Source: an uncultured Dorea sp. (GTDB lineage Bacteria > Bacillota > Clostridia > Lachnospirales > Lachnospiraceae). Taken from it: a stretch of 41,877 nucleotides of DNA. A program made the translations under genes and the position numbers. How positions within the stretch are numbered: the first letter of the stretch is position 1; each line of letters opens with the position of its first letter. The notes below the pieces were generated by a model. The model saw nothing but the letters and a program-made list of their open reading frames with translations. It did not search any database and had not been told where the DNA came from. Shown here piece after piece: positions 41,168 through 41,877 of the stretch. Location: assembly GCA_947652615.1 (NCBI GenBank), contig CANTDX010000028.1, positions 1 through 41,877 on the forward strand, in the 5' to 3' direction.

Positions 41168-41877
41168 ATGATTAAATTTGCAATTTGCGATGACGAGCCG
41201 ATGATGGTACAGGAAATTTCAAACCAGCTTTCACAATACATGAATGGGGAGCATATTACATCGTACTGTATCAATAGCTTTTCAGACGGACGTTCCCTTT
41301 TAGAAAGCGGTCGTGACTTCGATGTGATTTTCCTTGATATTCAAATGGAACATCTAAACGGGATGGAAACCGCTAAAATACTCCGCCAAAGGAAAAATCA
41401 CAGCCTATTGATTTTTGTGACCGTTCTGAAAGAGTGTGTATTTGACGCTTTTGAAGTGGAGGCATTTGATTATTTGGTCAAACCATTAGATAGTGGTCAT
41501 TTCAAAAGAACAATGAACAGGATAATCAAATCTATACAGCAGAGAGAGATAAAAAGTATTGTTGTCCAGAGAGGAACTTCCTGTGATGTTATTCTGTTAG
41601 CCGAAATCGTGTATTGCGAGGTGCAGGGCAGAAAAATCTATATCCACCAAAGCGACGGAAAAATCACCGACTATTATGATAAGCTGGATGATTTAGAGCA
41701 GCGTATTGATGGACGTTTTTTCAGATGCCACAGAAGTTATCTTGTCAATATTGAATATGTTCGTGGATGTAATGCCGGACAGATCATGCTGTCACAGGGC
41801 GATAAAATCCCTGTTTCCAGACTGCGTGAGCGAGATTTAACGCAGGCTCTTTTGCGTTATATGAAAGAGAGGGATTT
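41168..41877 (+). CDS. LytTR-family response regulator (3' end cut by window)
   Basis: 236 codons are present before the window ends without a stop. The frame begins MIKFAICDDEPMMVQEISNQL: a receiver domain with acidic pocket DDE (9-11), phospho-acceptor Asp in VIFLDIQMEHLNGME and Lys in FDYLVKPLD. A LytTR DNA-binding domain follows (IVYCEVQGRKIYIHQSDGKI, then FFRCHRSYLVNIEYVRG and KIPVSRLRERDLTQALLRYMKERDF). The family usually ends near this point, so only a few residues are missing. AAAGTAGGTG lies upstream of the ATG. Codons are AT-rich like the AAA/DUF1703 gene. LytTR regulators of this type usually precede a GHKL sensor kinase and often sit on mobile elements of gut Firmicutes, so an element may begin here. 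Confidence 0.93.
   Translation, partial: MIKFAICDDEPMMVQEISNQLSQYMNGEHITSYCINSFSDGRSLLESGRDFDVIFLDIQMEHLNGMETAKILRQRKNHSLLIFVTVLKECVFDAFEVEAFDYLVKPLDSGHFKRTMNRIIKSIQQREIKSIVVQRGTSCDVILLAEIVYCEVQGRKIYIHQSDGKITDYYDKLDDLEQRIDGRFFRCHRSYLVNIEYVRGCNAGQIMLSQGDKIPVSRLRERDLTQALLRYMKERD

Noticed and set aside
40951..41274. A 107-codon minus-strand frame
   Set aside because: It overlaps the 5' end of the LytTR regulator on the opposite strand, and its 3' half covers the promoter and ribosome site of the DUF1703 gene. A decayed gene remnant cannot be fully excluded.
1..41877. CRISPR arrays, tRNA and rRNA genes
   Set aside because: No regularly spaced direct repeats, no cloverleaf-like segments with the usual GTTC box, and no ribosomal RNA sequence were recognised by eye on either strand. 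A covariance-model search would be needed to exclude small RNAs.

Overview
The window looks like a chromosomal segment of a spore-forming gut anaerobe of the Lachnospiraceae (Clostridium cluster XIVa) type. This rests on the protein families, the strong AGGAGG ribosome sites, the intermediate base composition, and a mix of gut-Firmicute families (PucR, Rpn-like nuclease, AAA/DUF1703, LytTR regulator). The sequence alone does not give me a species.

Left region (1-19131): a dense allantoin/ureide catabolic island. One minus-strand operon reads allE, allD and a single fused FdrA-YlbE (AllF-AllG) protein. It then runs into a gene cut by the window edge, whose first eight codons look like a carbamate kinase. 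A second minus operon holds two NCS1 permease/allantoinase pairs in tandem. A plus-strand DUF2877 gene (AllH/YlbF) supplies the third oxamate carbamoyltransferase component. A third minus operon holds allC, a FAD-dependent DAO-family oxidoreductase, etfB and etfA. A PucR regulator lies upstream, and an alpha/beta hydrolase is divergent from allE. Together they predict allantoin uptake, allantoin to allantoate (AllB), to ureidoglycine (AllC), to ureidoglycolate (AllE), to oxalurate (AllD), to oxamate plus carbamoyl phosphate (AllFGH), and then ATP from carbamate kinase. The flavoprotein/ETF module is the part this scheme does not explain. Two promoters in the island carry near-identical 14-bp sites at the same distance from their -10 boxes, which suggests one shared regulator.

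Middle (19134-28210): housekeeping genes. These are rarA (directly upstream of pucR), tcdA, a membrane-anchored polysaccharide deacetylase, a MATE exporter, an Rpn-type PD-(D/E)XK nuclease bracketed by two covarying copies of a 33-bp hairpin, a flavin-reductase-like protein, a CBS-DRTGG manganese pyrophosphatase and a two-S1-domain RNA-binding protein.

Right (28288-41877): a five-gene polyamine uptake operon (an XRE-cupin regulator, then potA, potB, potC, potD) with a promoter carrying three helically phased TAAACT repeats. PotA has an extended C-terminus and PotD ends in a membrane segment. Next come a signal-less SpoIID-like/peptidoglycan-binding/LysM protein, nadE, hslO, a methyltransferase and an AAA/DUF1703 protein. 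The last gene is a LytTR response regulator running off the right edge, with AT-richer codons than most of the window, which may mark the start of a mobile element.
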